NCBI RefSeq assembly: GCF_026847645.1
Contig: NZ_JAPSMC010000014.1
Coordinates: 1 to 57,309 of the forward strand
Reading direction: 5' to 3'
DNA: 57,309 nt
DNA from: Anoxybacillus sp. J5B_2022
GTDB lineage: Bacteria > Bacillota > Bacilli > Bacillales > Anoxybacillaceae
Shown here: one piece after another, positions 24,969 through 33,026 of the stretch
How the letters are laid out: the number at the start of each line of letters is the position of its first letter
Position numbering within the stretch: position 1 is the first letter of the stretch
Position numbers and translations under genes: made by a program
The notes under the pieces: model-generated
Told to the model about the DNA's origin: nothing
Databases searched by the model: none
What the model saw: the letters and a program-made list of their open reading frames with translations, nothing else

Positions 24969-25885
24969 TATTCCCAAATATATGGCGTTTCTTGGTAGAC
25001 GTAGTAGTTCAACCAGTTGACGAACAATAAGTTGGCGTGCGACCGCCATGTGTTCAGCGGCTCTTTTGTTGGATCGTCGTTCGGAAAATATGACTCTGGA
25101 ATATGGATCGGCAATCCTTTTGCCACGTCGCGCTCGTATTCTTCTTTTAACGTTGTGGTGTCATATTCTGGGTGACCGGTTAAAAAGATTTGTTTTCCGT
25201 CGTTCGAAGCCACCAAACATACGCCTGCTTTTTCGGAAACGGACAAAATCGTTAATTCAGGCACTTTTTCGATATCTTCTCGCAACACATCGGTATGGCG
25301 AGAATGTGGAATGCGAAAGACGTCGTCGAACCCGCGCAACAATTTCATATTTTTTACTTCTAGCGTATGTTCAAAAATACCGAAGCATTTTTGCGGCAGC
25401 ATATATTTCGGAATTCCGTAATGATAATATAGCCCTGCTTGCGCGCCCCAACAAATATGTAGTGTAGAAGTAACGTTTGTTTTTGTCCATTCCATAATGT
25501 CAGTAAGCTCGTTCCAATAAGTGACTTCTTCAAAGGGCAAATGCTCTACAGGCGCACCGGTAATAATCATTCCGTCAAATTTGCGATGACGAATGAGCGG
25601 AAATGTCGTATAAAATTGGTCGAGATGGTATTGGCTCGTCGTTTTCGCTTCGTGCGTTTCCGGACGCAAAAACGTAATATTGACTTGTAGCGGAGAGTTG
25701 CCGAGCAGCCGCAAAAGCTGAGTTTCCGCCTTTTCTTTTTGCGGCATTAAGTTTAAAATCACTATATTTAACGGACGAATATCTTGCGAGTACGCCCGCT
25801 CTTCATCCATGACGAAAATATTTTCTTGTTCTAACACTTCTTTTGCTGGTAAGTTTTTTGGAATGTTAATAGGCAACGGTCTCAT
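24968..25885 (-). CDS. metA: Homoserine O-acetyltransferase
   Basis: This 305-residue MetA activates homoserine for methionine synthesis. The catalytic Cys is in [10 protein letters not shown], and His and Glu are in LTGHPEYD. In E. coli MetA, Gly111 in GAPLG selects succinyl-CoA; the matching position here is Glu (GAPVE), the change reported to select acetyl-CoA, so this enzyme should be an acetyltransferase despite the MetA fold. The start at MRPLPINIP gives the usual length; a longer in-frame ATG lies 60 bases upstream. No S-box riboswitch is visible in the leader. Confidence 0.94.
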   Translation of the reverse strand: MRPLPINIPKNLPAKEVLEQENIFVMDEERAYSQDIRPLNIVILNLMPQKEKAETQLLRLLGNSPLQVNITFLRPETHEAKTTSQYHLDQFYTTFPLIRHRKFDGMIITGAPVEHLPFEEVTYWNELTDIMEWTKTNVTSTLHICWGAQAGLYYHYGIPKYMLPQKCFGIFEHTLEVKNMKLLRGFDDVFRIPHSRHTDVLREDIEKVPELTILSVSEKAGVCLVASNDGKQIFLTGHPEYDTTTLKEEYERDVAKGLPIHIPESYFPNDDPTKEPLNTWRSHANLLFVNWLNYYVYQETPYIWE

Positions 25886-26026
25886 CCTCCATTTCCTTAT
25901 TTTTTTAAATAACTTAATTATAAAAACATTGCGATCATTATTCAATGAATTTTTTTCCTTTCCTTTTCAATGATAAAATAATCTAAACATGAAAATAGCT
26001 TATTTTCGCAAAAGGAGATGGGCAGA

Positions 26027-26530
26027 TTGGATCCAACGGCGTTTGATAATTTGAAGACTGTGTTAGAAGGAGCGATTTATGACCTTGATTTAGACGGTAC
26101 GGTGGTGGTGACCGATCGGCACGATTGGCTTGATTTAGCCCATTTTTCGCGAACGTATCGCCTGACGTTTCGTTTGCCGGAGGAAATCGATGTCGTATGT
26201 ACGGTAACGCTGGAAATGCATTTAGAACAAATCGCGCGGGAGTTGTTGCAACAAGCCACCGATGCAGGCTGTGTGCTAACGATTACGTTTCTTATGCCAA
26301 TCAAGTCGGATGAGTCCGTTTGTCCGCTGATCGAAGAAACGATGCGTAGCATTTGGGGGAAAACCCGCTTGATTCGCCAAGTGTTGCGGCGCGATTACAA
26401 TAGCGGTCATTATGAAAATGAAATCACCGTTCAATTCGGTCGGCTTATTCGCGAAGAAAATGTCGACGATTTATTGGAGATGGTACCGTACATGCTCGAA
26501 TCATTGCGAAAGCTATTGTTGATGACGTGA
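26027..26530 (+). CDS. Hypothetical cytoplasmic protein of 167 residues
   Basis: Not recognised. The start is TTG (MDPTAFDNL), 8 bases behind AAAGGAGA; an ATG nine bases earlier touches that site. The protein is soluble, with a DLDLDGTVVVTDRHDW stretch near the start, alternating beta-like and helical segments, and an acidic leucine-rich end (VDDLLEMVPYMLESLRKLL). It stands between divergent metA and bsaA, about 65 bases before bsaA, and may share its transcript. Confidence 0.7.
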   Translation: MDPTAFDNLKTVLEGAIYDLDLDGTVVVTDRHDWLDLAHFSRTYRLTFRLPEEIDVVCTVTLEMHLEQIARELLQQATDAGCVLTITFLMPIKSDESVCPLIEETMRSIWGKTRLIRQVLRRDYNSGHYENEITVQFGRLIREENVDDLLEMVPYMLESLRKLLLMT

Positions 26531-26596
26531 ACATAGGGCATAAAAGTGGAAAAATTCTCTGTTCTTCTTTAAGATGGAGAAAAGGAGTGATCACGA

Positions 26597-27073
26597 ATGA
26601 GTATTTACGACTTTACAGTGAAAACGATTCAAGGGGACGAAAAAACGTTAACAGAGTATAAAGGAAAGGTGCTGTTAATCGTGAACACCGCAAGCAAATG
26701 CGGCTTTACACCGCAGTACAAAGAGTTGCAAGAGTTGTATGAGCAGTATCGTGATAAAGGGTTCGTTGTGCTTGGTTTCCCATGCAACCAATTTGGCCAT
26801 CAAGAGCCGGGGACGGAGGAAGAAATCGCCCAGTTTTGCGAATTAAATTATGGCGTTACGTTCCCGATGTTTGCCAAAGTGGACGTGAACGGCGAGCACG
26901 CGCATCCGCTGTTTGTTTATCTAACCGAAAAAGCACCAGGCGTGTTCGGAACGAAGACAATTAAATGGAATTTTACGAAGTTTCTTGTAGACCGGAACGG
27001 AAATGTTGTCGAGCGGTTTGCGCCGCAAACAAGGCCAAGCGAACTGAAAAAGGAAATTGAAAAACTATTATAG
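26597..27073 (+). CDS. bsaA: Glutathione peroxidase-family thiol peroxidase
   Basis: This 158-residue protein reduces peroxides, in bacilli probably with thioredoxin or bacillithiol as donor instead of glutathione. The peroxidatic Cys is in [12 protein letters not shown] (Cys, not selenocysteine), followed by [13 protein letters not shown] with a second Cys and the catalytic Gln, and [10 protein letters not shown] with the Trp-Asn pair. The order metA-bsaA-ypgQ matches B. subtilis. An AAAGGAGTGATC site precedes the ATG. Confidence 0.94.
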   Translation: MSIYDFTVKTIQGDEKTLTEYKGKVLLIVNTASKCGFTPQYKELQELYEQYRDKGFVVLGFPCNQFGHQEPGTEEEIAQFCELNYGVTFPMFAKVDVNGEHAHPLFVYLTEKAPGVFGTKTIKWNFTKFLVDRNGNVVERFAPQTRPSELKKEIEKLL

Positions 27074-27086
27074 CGAAGGAAGTTAC

Positions 27087-27740
27087 ATGGAGAAAGAAAC
27101 GATCATTCGCAAAACAGAACAATATGTAAAAGCGAGATTGGAACACGATGCAAGCGGTCATGATTGGTCGCATATTGAGCGTGTCCGCCGGTTAGGGTGC
27201 TGGCTGGCGAAGCAGGAAGGGGCGGATTTGTTTATCGTCGAAATGGCGGCGCTTCTTCATGATATCGCCGATGAAAAAATGGCAGGCAGCGAAACAAACG
27301 GAATGCAGGCGGTGCAACGATGGCTTTGGCAACTTCCACTCCCTACCGAAGAAAGCGAACATATCGTGTCCGCCATTTCCACCGTTTCGTATAAAGGTGG
27401 TCACGGAAGTCCGCCGCAAACGCTTGAAGCGATGGTCGTGCAAGATGCCGACCGATTGGATGCGCTTGGCGCGATCGGTATTGCCCGTGCGTTTATGTAT
27501 GCAGGAAATCGGGGGCATCTTTTATATGACCCAGCGCTTGCTGTGAGAGAAACGATGACGAAAGAAGAATATCGGCATGGGCGCAGTACAGCGATTCATC
27601 ATTTTTATGAGAAATTGCTGAAGTTGAAAGATTTGCTGAATACCGAAAGCGCGAAAAAGCTGGCCGTGGATCGTCATCAATTTATTGAGCAATTTTTGCG
27701 ACAATTTCATCGAGAATGGAACGAAGCAAGTGTTGACTAA
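27087..27740 (+). CDS. ypgQ: HD-domain phosphohydrolase YpgQ
   Basis: This 217-residue HD-superfamily protein is likely a metal-dependent nucleotide pyrophosphatase, as reported for B. subtilis YpgQ. Metal ligands are seen in HDWSHIERV, AALLHDIAD and QDADRLDALGA. The ATG was taken behind GAAGGAAG, 13 bases after the bsaA stop; the frame is open through the end of bsaA but that start has no ribosome binding site. It is co-transcribed with bsaA. Confidence 0.9.
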   Translation: MEKETIIRKTEQYVKARLEHDASGHDWSHIERVRRLGCWLAKQEGADLFIVEMAALLHDIADEKMAGSETNGMQAVQRWLWQLPLPTEESEHIVSAISTVSYKGGHGSPPQTLEAMVVQDADRLDALGAIGIARAFMYAGNRGHLLYDPALAVRETMTKEEYRHGRSTAIHHFYEKLLKLKDLLNTESAKKLAVDRHQFIEQFLRQFHREWNEASVD

Positions 27741-27856
27741 TGCCATCATGTTCCTGAAAATAACAAGAAAAAGGTTGAATAGAGTGAACACTTTCATTGA
27801 TTTTTTGCCGATGAAATAGTATGCTGTTTTCATGGAGTGTTGTAGGAGGGGTTAGT

Positions 27857-28294
27857 ATGTCCATGGCTTATGAAGAATATATGCGCCAGCTCGTTCAGCC
27901 GATGCGCGATGAACTTGTCCGCGCCGGATTTCAAGAGTTAAGGACGAGCGAGGAAGTCGAAAACTTTATGGAAAACGTGCAAGGAACGACGTTTGTTGTC
28001 GTCAACTCCGTGTGCGGCTGTGCCGCCGGATTGGCTCGTCCAGCGGCAACGCAGGCAATTTTGCGCAGCGAGAAAAAACCAGATCATTTAGTCACCGTAT
28101 TTGCTGGGCAAGATCGCGAAGCAACCGCGAAAATGCGCGAATATTTTGTTGGCATCGAGCCATCTTCCCCATCGATGGCTTTGTTGAAAGGGAAAGAAGT
28201 CGTTCATTTCATTCCGCGCCATGCAATCGAAGGAAATTCGATGGAAGCAGTGATGGAAAACATTATGAACGCACTAGAAACTCATTGCGAGTAG
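27857..28294 (+). CDS. brxA: Bacilliredoxin BrxA (YphP)
   Basis: This 145-residue thioredoxin-fold protein removes bacillithiol from S-bacillithiolated proteins. The unusual CGC active site is in VNSVCGCAAGLARPAA. The N-terminus MSMAYEEYMRQ fits YphP/BrxA better than its paralogue YqiW/BrxB as I remember them. TAGGAGG stands 7 bases before the ATG. Its stop codon is the first base triplet of the terminator stem. Confidence 0.93.
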   Translation: MSMAYEEYMRQLVQPMRDELVRAGFQELRTSEEVENFMENVQGTTFVVVNSVCGCAAGLARPAATQAILRSEKKPDHLVTVFAGQDREATAKMREYFVGIEPSSPSMALLKGKEVVHFIPRHAIEGNSMEAVMENIMNALETHCE

Positions 28295-28320
28295 GATGCT
28301 TTTTTAGCATCCTATTTTTC
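28292..28320 (+). terminator. Terminator after brxA
   Basis: TAGGATGCT / AGCATCCTA, a nine-base stem with a five-T loop, followed by TTTTTC; the stop codon of brxA is part of the stem. Confidence 0.85.
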
Positions 28321-28332
28321 GTGGAGGAAATC

Positions 28333-29286
28333 ATGATCGTCACAACAGCAGGAAGAACGGACAAAGCAATGATTCAAAAAGCAAAGCAAATTGCCGCAGA
28401 ACTTACCATTTCGTACGTGCCGAGGCGCAAAATGTCGGTAGAAGCGATCCAAGAACAATATGCGGATGATGTTATTGTCGTCGGCAAAAATCGGCTCGAA
28501 ATGTATCCAGCGGATCGATCGCCGTCATTCTTCTTTCACCCGAACTCCGCCATGTTTCGCGTCAAACGAATACTGCGCGGCGAGTCGGATCCGTTTTTAG
28601 AAGCGACAAAATTACGAGAAGGAATGTCGCTGTTAGATTGCACGCTCGGATTAGCGTCTGACAGCATTGTTGCCAGTGTTGCGGTAGGCAAAAACGGCAA
28701 AATAGTCGGACTAGAAGGAAATCGCTATATTGCTTATTTAGTCGAGCAAGGACTGCAGCAATGGGATTCGGGAGTTGCCGCCATGAACGAGGCAATGCGA
28801 CGCATCCAAGTCGTTCATGCTGATCATCGCTCATTTTTATCTTCTCTCCCAGACCGTTCCTTTGATGTTGTCTATTTTGATCCGATGTTTGAACAGGCGA
28901 TTGTCGAATCAGACGGCATTCAAGGCGTCAAATCATTTGCGCTTTATACAGAATTGACGGAGGAAGTCATCCACGAAGCGAAACGGGTCGCACGCAAGCG
29001 CATCGTGTTAAAAGATCATTGGCAAAGCTCGCGGTTTAAACGGTTTGGCTTTTCCGTCTATGTCCGCAAAACGGCGAAATTTCATTTTGCGACGATTGAA
29101 CTTTCGCAGGAATCGAAACGCAAAACGACGGGCACGTTAAAAACGGAGGTGACAAACGTGTCAAACCGAAAAAAAGACCCGTCGAAAACCGGTGTAAGCG
29201 CCCCGAACGTTAAAGGGCAAGGAACGACCGAAACGGAAACGGGAGGATACGCGCTCGATTCCGCCCGCAAAAAGACGAAGCAATAA
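28333..29286 (+). CDS. ypiP: RsmJ-like SAM methyltransferase YpiP with an in-frame spore-protein tail
   Basis: This 317-residue open frame has about 260 residues of an RsmJ/YpiP-type methyltransferase: LLDCTLGLASDSIVAS is the SAM motif I and DVVYFDPMFEQ the catalytic DPxF-like motif. The last 42 codons belong to a separate small spore protein reading in the same frame; no stop codon separates them. Relatives as I remember them end near HFATIEL, so the natural stop seems lost or recoded. The ATG follows GTGGAGGAAATC. Whether the long fusion protein is made, or mostly two products, cannot be told from sequence. Confidence 0.85.
   Translation: MIVTTAGRTDKAMIQKAKQIAAELTISYVPRRKMSVEAIQEQYADDVIVVGKNRLEMYPADRSPSFFFHPNSAMFRVKRILRGESDPFLEATKLREGMSLLDCTLGLASDSIVASVAVGKNGKIVGLEGNRYIAYLVEQGLQQWDSGVAAMNEAMRRIQVVHADHRSFLSSLPDRSFDVVYFDPMFEQAIVESDGIQGVKSFALYTELTEEVIHEAKRVARKRIVLKDHWQSSRFKRFGFSVYVRKTAKFHFATIELSQESKRKTTGTLKTEVTNVSNRKKDPSKTGVSAPNVKGQGTTETETGGYALDSARKKTKQ
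29158..29286 (+). CDS. sspL: Small acid-soluble spore protein-like peptide, nested in frame with ypiP
   Basis: An ideal GGAGGTGA lies five bases before a GTG that opens a 42-residue protein starting MSNRKKDPSKTGVSAP and ending in LDSARKKTKQ. The composition and the SGV-like NP/AP-x-G pattern with a lysine-rich end resemble SspL-type minor spore proteins. The strong internal ribosome binding site argues for independent translation, although the frame is continuous with ypiP upstream. The family assignment is by eye and is less sure than the existence of the internal start. Confidence 0.6.
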   Translation: MSNRKKDPSKTGVSAPNVKGQGTTETETGGYALDSARKKTKQ

Positions 29287-29287
29287 A

Positions 29288-29316
29288 AACTCGCAGCCAG
29301 CCTGCGAGTTTTTATG
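29288..29316 (+). terminator. Terminator after the ypiP/sspL-like unit
   Basis: AACTCGCAG / CTGCGAGTT, a nine-base stem with a five-base loop, followed by TTTA; two bases after the stop. Confidence 0.8.
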
Positions 29317-29386
29317 ATTCAGCAAAGCAGCTATATATAAAATAAGCGACTGTCAATAGACTTGCAGCGAAAAAAATCGCATTCAT
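29312..29386 (-). CDS. Possible 24-residue membrane peptide
   Basis: An ATG behind AGGGAGA opens MNAIFFAASLLTVAYFIY then SCFAES, a single hydrophobic helix. It converges on the ypiP unit and its stop touches the shared terminator. Tiny membrane peptides of this sort are common in bacilli, but nothing beyond the ribosome binding site and hydrophobicity supports this one. Confidence 0.35.
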   Translation of the reverse strand: MNAIFFAASLLTVAYFIYSCFAES

Positions 29387-29411
29387 CTTTTCTCCCTGCC
29401 TTTCTATTATG

Positions 29412-29439
29412 TTGTCGAGCCACGAAAATATGATACACT
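29412..29439 (+). promoter_or_regulatory. Possible promoter before the aminotransferase gene
   Basis: TTGTCG and TACACT with 16 bases between, about 85 bases before the gene start. A palindrome GGGAGTATTCCC (29459-29470) lies just downstream and could be an operator; its regulator is unknown. Confidence 0.35.
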
Positions 29440-29523
29440 AATAGTATAGGTTTAAGCGGGAGTATTCCCTATATCTATAATATATATCAAAAAAACAAGA
29501 AAAAGAAAGAGGTTTCACAAGTA

Positions 29524-30687
29524 ATGAAAACAGCAGAGCGCATGAAAGCGTTTGGCGTTTCCGTATTTAGTGAATTGGCAGCTTATAAAAAGTCGAAACT
29601 TTCTGAAGGGTACGAAATGATTGATTTAAGCATCGGCAGTCCGGATTTACCGCCGCCGTCATTTGTCAGAGAAACGCTTGCGTTTTACGCCAGCCAGCCG
29701 GATACGTACGGCTATCCGTTAGCTGGAACGAACGAATTTCATGAAGCCGTTGCCGACTACTATCGCACCGAGCACGGCGTATCGCTAAATCCAGAAGAAG
29801 AAGTCGTTTGCTTGATGGGGTCGCAAGACGGGCTCGTTCATTTGCCGATGGCGTTTGCCAATCTAGGCGATCTCATTTTAGTACCGGACCCAGGCTATCC
29901 AGCATATGCGGCTGGAATTGCCATGGCACAAGCGGAAGCCTATTTGATGCCGCTTCGAAAAGAAAACGGCTTTCTTCCCGATCTTCGTGCGATTCCAGAA
30001 GACGTGGCGAAACGGGCAGTGATGATGATCATTAACTTTCCAGGCAACCCTGTACCAGCGTTAGCAACCGAGTCGTTTTTCCGCGAAGTCGTCGATTTTG
30101 CGAAACGATACGACGTTATCGTCGTGTCGGACTTTGCATATAGCGAGCTTTATTATGACGGTCATAAGCCGATCAGTTTTCTGTCGATACCGGAAGCGAA
30201 AACGGTAGGCATTGAAATCAATTCGCTTTCGAAAAGCTATAACATGGCCGGTTGCCGCATCGGATACGCGTGCGGAAATGCTGCTATCCTCCACGTGCTT
30301 GCCAAATTTAAATCGAACTTAGATTACGGTGTGTTTTTGCCGGTTCAAAAAGCGGCGGTTGCCGCGTTAACAAAAGGAGCCGCATTTTGTGAAGAGAGCC
30401 GCCGTATTTATCAATCCCGCCGCAACCTTCTCATCGACGGTCTTGCGGCAATCGGCTGGAACGTAGAGCGCCCGAAAGCAAGCATGTTCGTATGGGCCGA
30501 AATTCCGAAAGGGTGGACATCGCTTTCGTTCACCTATGCGTTGATGGACAAAGCTCACGTCGTTGTAACACCGGGGGAAGCGTTCGGACCAAACGGCGAA
30601 GGGTTTGTCCGCATCGCGCTCGTTCAAGACGAAGAAAAACTCGAACAAGCGATTCGGAACATCAAAAAGAGCGGGCTTTTTTCCTAA
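29524..30687 (+). CDS. PLP-dependent aminotransferase, LL-diaminopimelate aminotransferase-like
   Basis: This 387-residue class I/II aminotransferase is closest by eye to the DapL/PatA-like group. It shows LAGTNEFHEAVADYY, the Asp of SDFAYSELYYDG that binds the pyridine nitrogen, the PLP lysine in NSLSKSYNMAG, and the C-terminal Arg in GEGFVRIALV. The usual NYPNNPTGA substrate loop reads NFPGNPVPA, an atypical variant. The ATG is behind AAAGAGGTTTCAC. It is a single gene with its own promoter region. The exact substrate (diaminopimelate, another amino acid) is not decided by these motifs. Confidence 0.82.
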   Translation: MKTAERMKAFGVSVFSELAAYKKSKLSEGYEMIDLSIGSPDLPPPSFVRETLAFYASQPDTYGYPLAGTNEFHEAVADYYRTEHGVSLNPEEEVVCLMGSQDGLVHLPMAFANLGDLILVPDPGYPAYAAGIAMAQAEAYLMPLRKENGFLPDLRAIPEDVAKRAVMMIINFPGNPVPALATESFFREVVDFAKRYDVIVVSDFAYSELYYDGHKPISFLSIPEAKTVGIEINSLSKSYNMAGCRIGYACGNAAILHVLAKFKSNLDYGVFLPVQKAAVAALTKGAAFCEESRRIYQSRRNLLIDGLAAIGWNVERPKASMFVWAEIPKGWTSLSFTYALMDKAHVVVTPGEAFGPNGEGFVRIALVQDEEKLEQAIRNIKKSGLFS

Positions 30688-30777
30688 ATTTACGCATTTC
30701 TCTCCTTTTTTGCGTGTGCTATAGTAAAAACAAGATTCATAGGTTGCTAGCGCACGCATAAAGGTGGGGAAATGACC

Positions 30778-31482
30778 GTGAAACGGTTGCTTGCTTTCAT
30801 ATGGATAGTCGCGACAGTTGTGCCGCTCCTTTCGTTTTCGCCGTATCCAAATACGCATGGCGTATTGTTAGAGGCGAGTTCGCTTTCATTGGGGAATATT
30901 CCGTCTAAGCAAACATTGCAAAAAATCGTCATTGTACCAGATACACCTTTCGATCACGCGAAAGCGGAAAAAATGATTAGAACGTTAGCGCATATTGATC
31001 CTGCCTTATTAAAAAAAGTAGCCGACCATCAAATTTATATTAAACTATTTACGGGAAAGTTGACCGATGAGCCGTCCGCACGCTATTTGCGCGGCCAAAC
31101 ACCGCGGGGATATATCTCTTCAATCACGTGGGATGATGTTCCGGGACTTGGCGGTTCGCATCTCGTGTTAGTGAAAATCGGCCATAGCGAAAAAGGAAAA
31201 GGGCACGGTTCGGTGAATTTAGAACTGCACGAGCTCGCTCATTCGATTGACTATATTGTTTTTAATCATATTCACGCTACATCGCCTTTTTTAGCGATCT
31301 GGCGTGAAGAAGCGAAGCAGTTGTTCCCTCACAACTACTATTTTCTCGATTATCCGGAAGAATATTTTGCGGAATCGTTCGCCTATTACTATTATAACAA
31401 TGAAACGCGCTTGCGTTTGAAAGAAACTGCGCCAAAGACGTATCAATTTATAAAGCAATTGATCGAAAGAACTCGCCAATGA
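30778..31482 (+). CDS. Secreted M34-type metalloprotease, Pro-Pro endopeptidase-like
   Basis: This protein of about 234 residues has a signal peptide ([19 protein letters not shown]), a zinc motif HELAH (about residues 151-155) and a downstream [15 protein letters not shown] with the third Glu ligand and Tyr residues. This layout belongs to the anthrax lethal factor-related family that includes the Pro-Pro endopeptidases PPEP-1 to PPEP-3; PPEP-3 is from Geobacillus. Those cleave between two prolines in surface proteins. No proline-rich partner is encoded in this window. The GTG was chosen 7 bases behind AAGGTGGGGA; the ATG six bases earlier is too close. It overlaps a possible upstream start of thyA. 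Confidence 0.8.
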   Translation: MKRLLAFIWIVATVVPLLSFSPYPNTHGVLLEASSLSLGNIPSKQTLQKIVIVPDTPFDHAKAEKMIRTLAHIDPALLKKVADHQIYIKLFTGKLTDEPSARYLRGQTPRGYISSITWDDVPGLGGSHLVLVKIGHSEKGKGHGSVNLELHELAHSIDYIVFNHIHATSPFLAIWREEAKQLFPHNYYFLDYPEEYFAESFAYYYYNNETRLRLKETAPKTYQFIKQLIERTRQ

Positions 31483-31520
31483 GTTCTTTTTCGTTTATGA
31501 TAGAGGATGAGGTGAGGACG

Positions 31521-32315
31521 TTGCAACAATATTTACAATTACTTGAAGATATTTTGGAAAATGGAGTTCAAAAGGATGACCGGACAGGAGTGGGAACGCT
31601 GTCTGTTTTTGGACGCCAACTGCGCTTTGATTTACAAAAAGGTTTCCCGCTATTAACGACGAAAAAGCTACATATTCGTTCGATTATTTATGAGTTACTA
31701 TGGTTTTTAAAAGGAGATACGAACGTCCGCTATTTGCAAGAAAACAGCGTAACGATTTGGGATGAGTGGGCCGATGAAAATGGAGAGTTAGGTCCTGTTT
31801 ACGGAGCGCAATGGCGTTCATGGAAAGGTGCCGACGGCAAGACGGTCGACCAAATTAGCGAAGTGATTGAACAAATTAAAACGAATCCGAACTCGCGCCG
31901 TTTGTTGGTGAGCGCCTGGAATGTCGCGGAAATTGACAAAATGAAACTGCCGCCGTGCCATTACGCGTTTCAATTTTATGTGGCCAATGGCAAATTATCT
32001 TGCATGTGGCAACAGCGTTCGGTCGATACATTTTTAGGCTTGCCGTTTAATATTGCCAGCTACGCGTTGCTCACGCATATGATGGCCCAGCAATGCGATT
32101 TGGAAGTCGGGGAACTCATCTTTACGGGCGGAGATGTTCATTTGTATATGAACCATCTTGAACAGGCCAAACTACAATTAACGAGAGAACCGCGCCCGCT
32201 TCCAAAACTTATTATTAAGCGAAAGCCGGATTCGATTTTTGAGTATGAATTTGACGATTTTGAAATTGTGGATTACGATCCGCACCCGCACATTAAAGCG
32301 CCGGTGGCGGTGTAA
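31521..32315 (+). CDS. thyA: Thymidylate synthase
   Basis: This 264-residue enzyme methylates dUMP with methylene-tetrahydrofolate. The catalytic Cys is in LPPCHYAFQ, and the dUMP-binding Arg residues and [18 protein letters not shown] are present. The start is a TTG 5 bases behind GAGGTGAGG, which gives exactly the length of the E. coli-type enzyme; an ATG 42 bases upstream overlaps the protease gene. It forms an operon with dfrA, which recycles the dihydrofolate that it produces. Confidence 0.94.
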   Translation: MQQYLQLLEDILENGVQKDDRTGVGTLSVFGRQLRFDLQKGFPLLTTKKLHIRSIIYELLWFLKGDTNVRYLQENSVTIWDEWADENGELGPVYGAQWRSWKGADGKTVDQISEVIEQIKTNPNSRRLLVSAWNVAEIDKMKLPPCHYAFQFYVANGKLSCMWQQRSVDTFLGLPFNIASYALLTHMMAQQCDLEVGELIFTGGDVHLYMNHLEQAKLQLTREPRPLPKLIIKRKPDSIFEYEFDDFEIVDYDPHPHIKAPVAV

Positions 32316-32327
32316 AGGGGAATGATG

Positions 32328-32816
32328 ATGATTTCGCTTATTGTGGCGATGGATAACAATCGCGTCATCGGAAAAGACAATCAATTGCCGTGGCATTTGC
32401 CGGCAGATCTTGCCTATTTTAAGAAAACGACGATGGGACACCCGATCGTGATGGGACGAAAGACGTTTGAATCGATCGGCCGCCCGCTGCCTGGGCGGGA
32501 AAACATTATCGTTACGCGCAACCGCTCATTTCAACCGGAAGGATGTACGGTCATTCATTCGATCGACGACATCAAGAAAATGGCCACAGAACGAAACGAT
32601 GAGATTTTTATCATCGGTGGTGCGGAGTTATTTCAAGCGTCATTGCCATTTGCCGACCGGCTTTACATCACCAAAATCGACGCGCATTTTCCAGGGGACA
32701 CGTTTTTCCCGCCATTCGATGAAACAGACTGGCAGCTCATTTCGAGCGAAAAAGGGCCGAAAGACGAAAAAAATCCGTACGATTATACGTTTCTCCTATA
32801 TGAGCGCAACCATTAG
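32328..32816 (+). CDS. dfrA: Dihydrofolate reductase
   Basis: This 162-residue reductase regenerates tetrahydrofolate after thymidylate synthesis. With the start at the third of three consecutive ATGs (7 bases behind AAAGGGG) the catalytic acid is Asp27 in LPWHLPADLAYFKK. GRKTFESIGRPLPGR and the IIGGAELF nucleotide loop follow. It begins 12 bases after thyA and ends in a strong terminator. Confidence 0.95.
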   Translation: MISLIVAMDNNRVIGKDNQLPWHLPADLAYFKKTTMGHPIVMGRKTFESIGRPLPGRENIIVTRNRSFQPEGCTVIHSIDDIKKMATERNDEIFIIGGAELFQASLPFADRLYITKIDAHFPGDTFFPPFDETDWQLISSEKGPKDEKNPYDYTFLLYERNH

Positions 32817-32848
32817 ACGTACCTCGTGTTTAGCGGGTACGTTTTTCT
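32817..32848 (+). terminator. Terminator after dfrA
   Basis: ACGTACC / GGTACGT, a seven-base stem, followed by TTTTTC, starting directly behind the stop. Confidence 0.8.
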
Positions 32849-32977
32849 ATAAATTTTTTTGTGTGATTTCTTAGTCGGATACCTCCCTCGGCGGGGTTTG
32901 TCCGCTTCTTTATGATGATGGATCTGGTAAAATTTTTATAAATTTTTATTACTTCGCTTTTATTTTTTTGAAAATTG

Positions 32978-32986
32978 TGATATAAT
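32978..32986 (+). promoter_or_regulatory. Extended -10 promoter element of ilvA
   Basis: TGATATAAT lies 41 bases before the ilvA start in a very AT-rich stretch. No good -35 box is placed correctly. No T-box features were seen in the short leader. Confidence 0.55.
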
Positions 32987-33026
32987 ATTCAAATTAAAAA
33001 GACGTGAAGGAAAGGAACAAGAGCTT

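Noticed and set aside
25886-26026. SAM riboswitch or T-box before metA
   Set aside because: The leader is short and AT-rich, with no K-turn, S-box motifs or terminator hairpin.
32849-33026. T-box or attenuator before ilvA
   Set aside because: A weak hairpin around CGGATACC/GTCCG is present, but there is no T-box sequence and no T-run.
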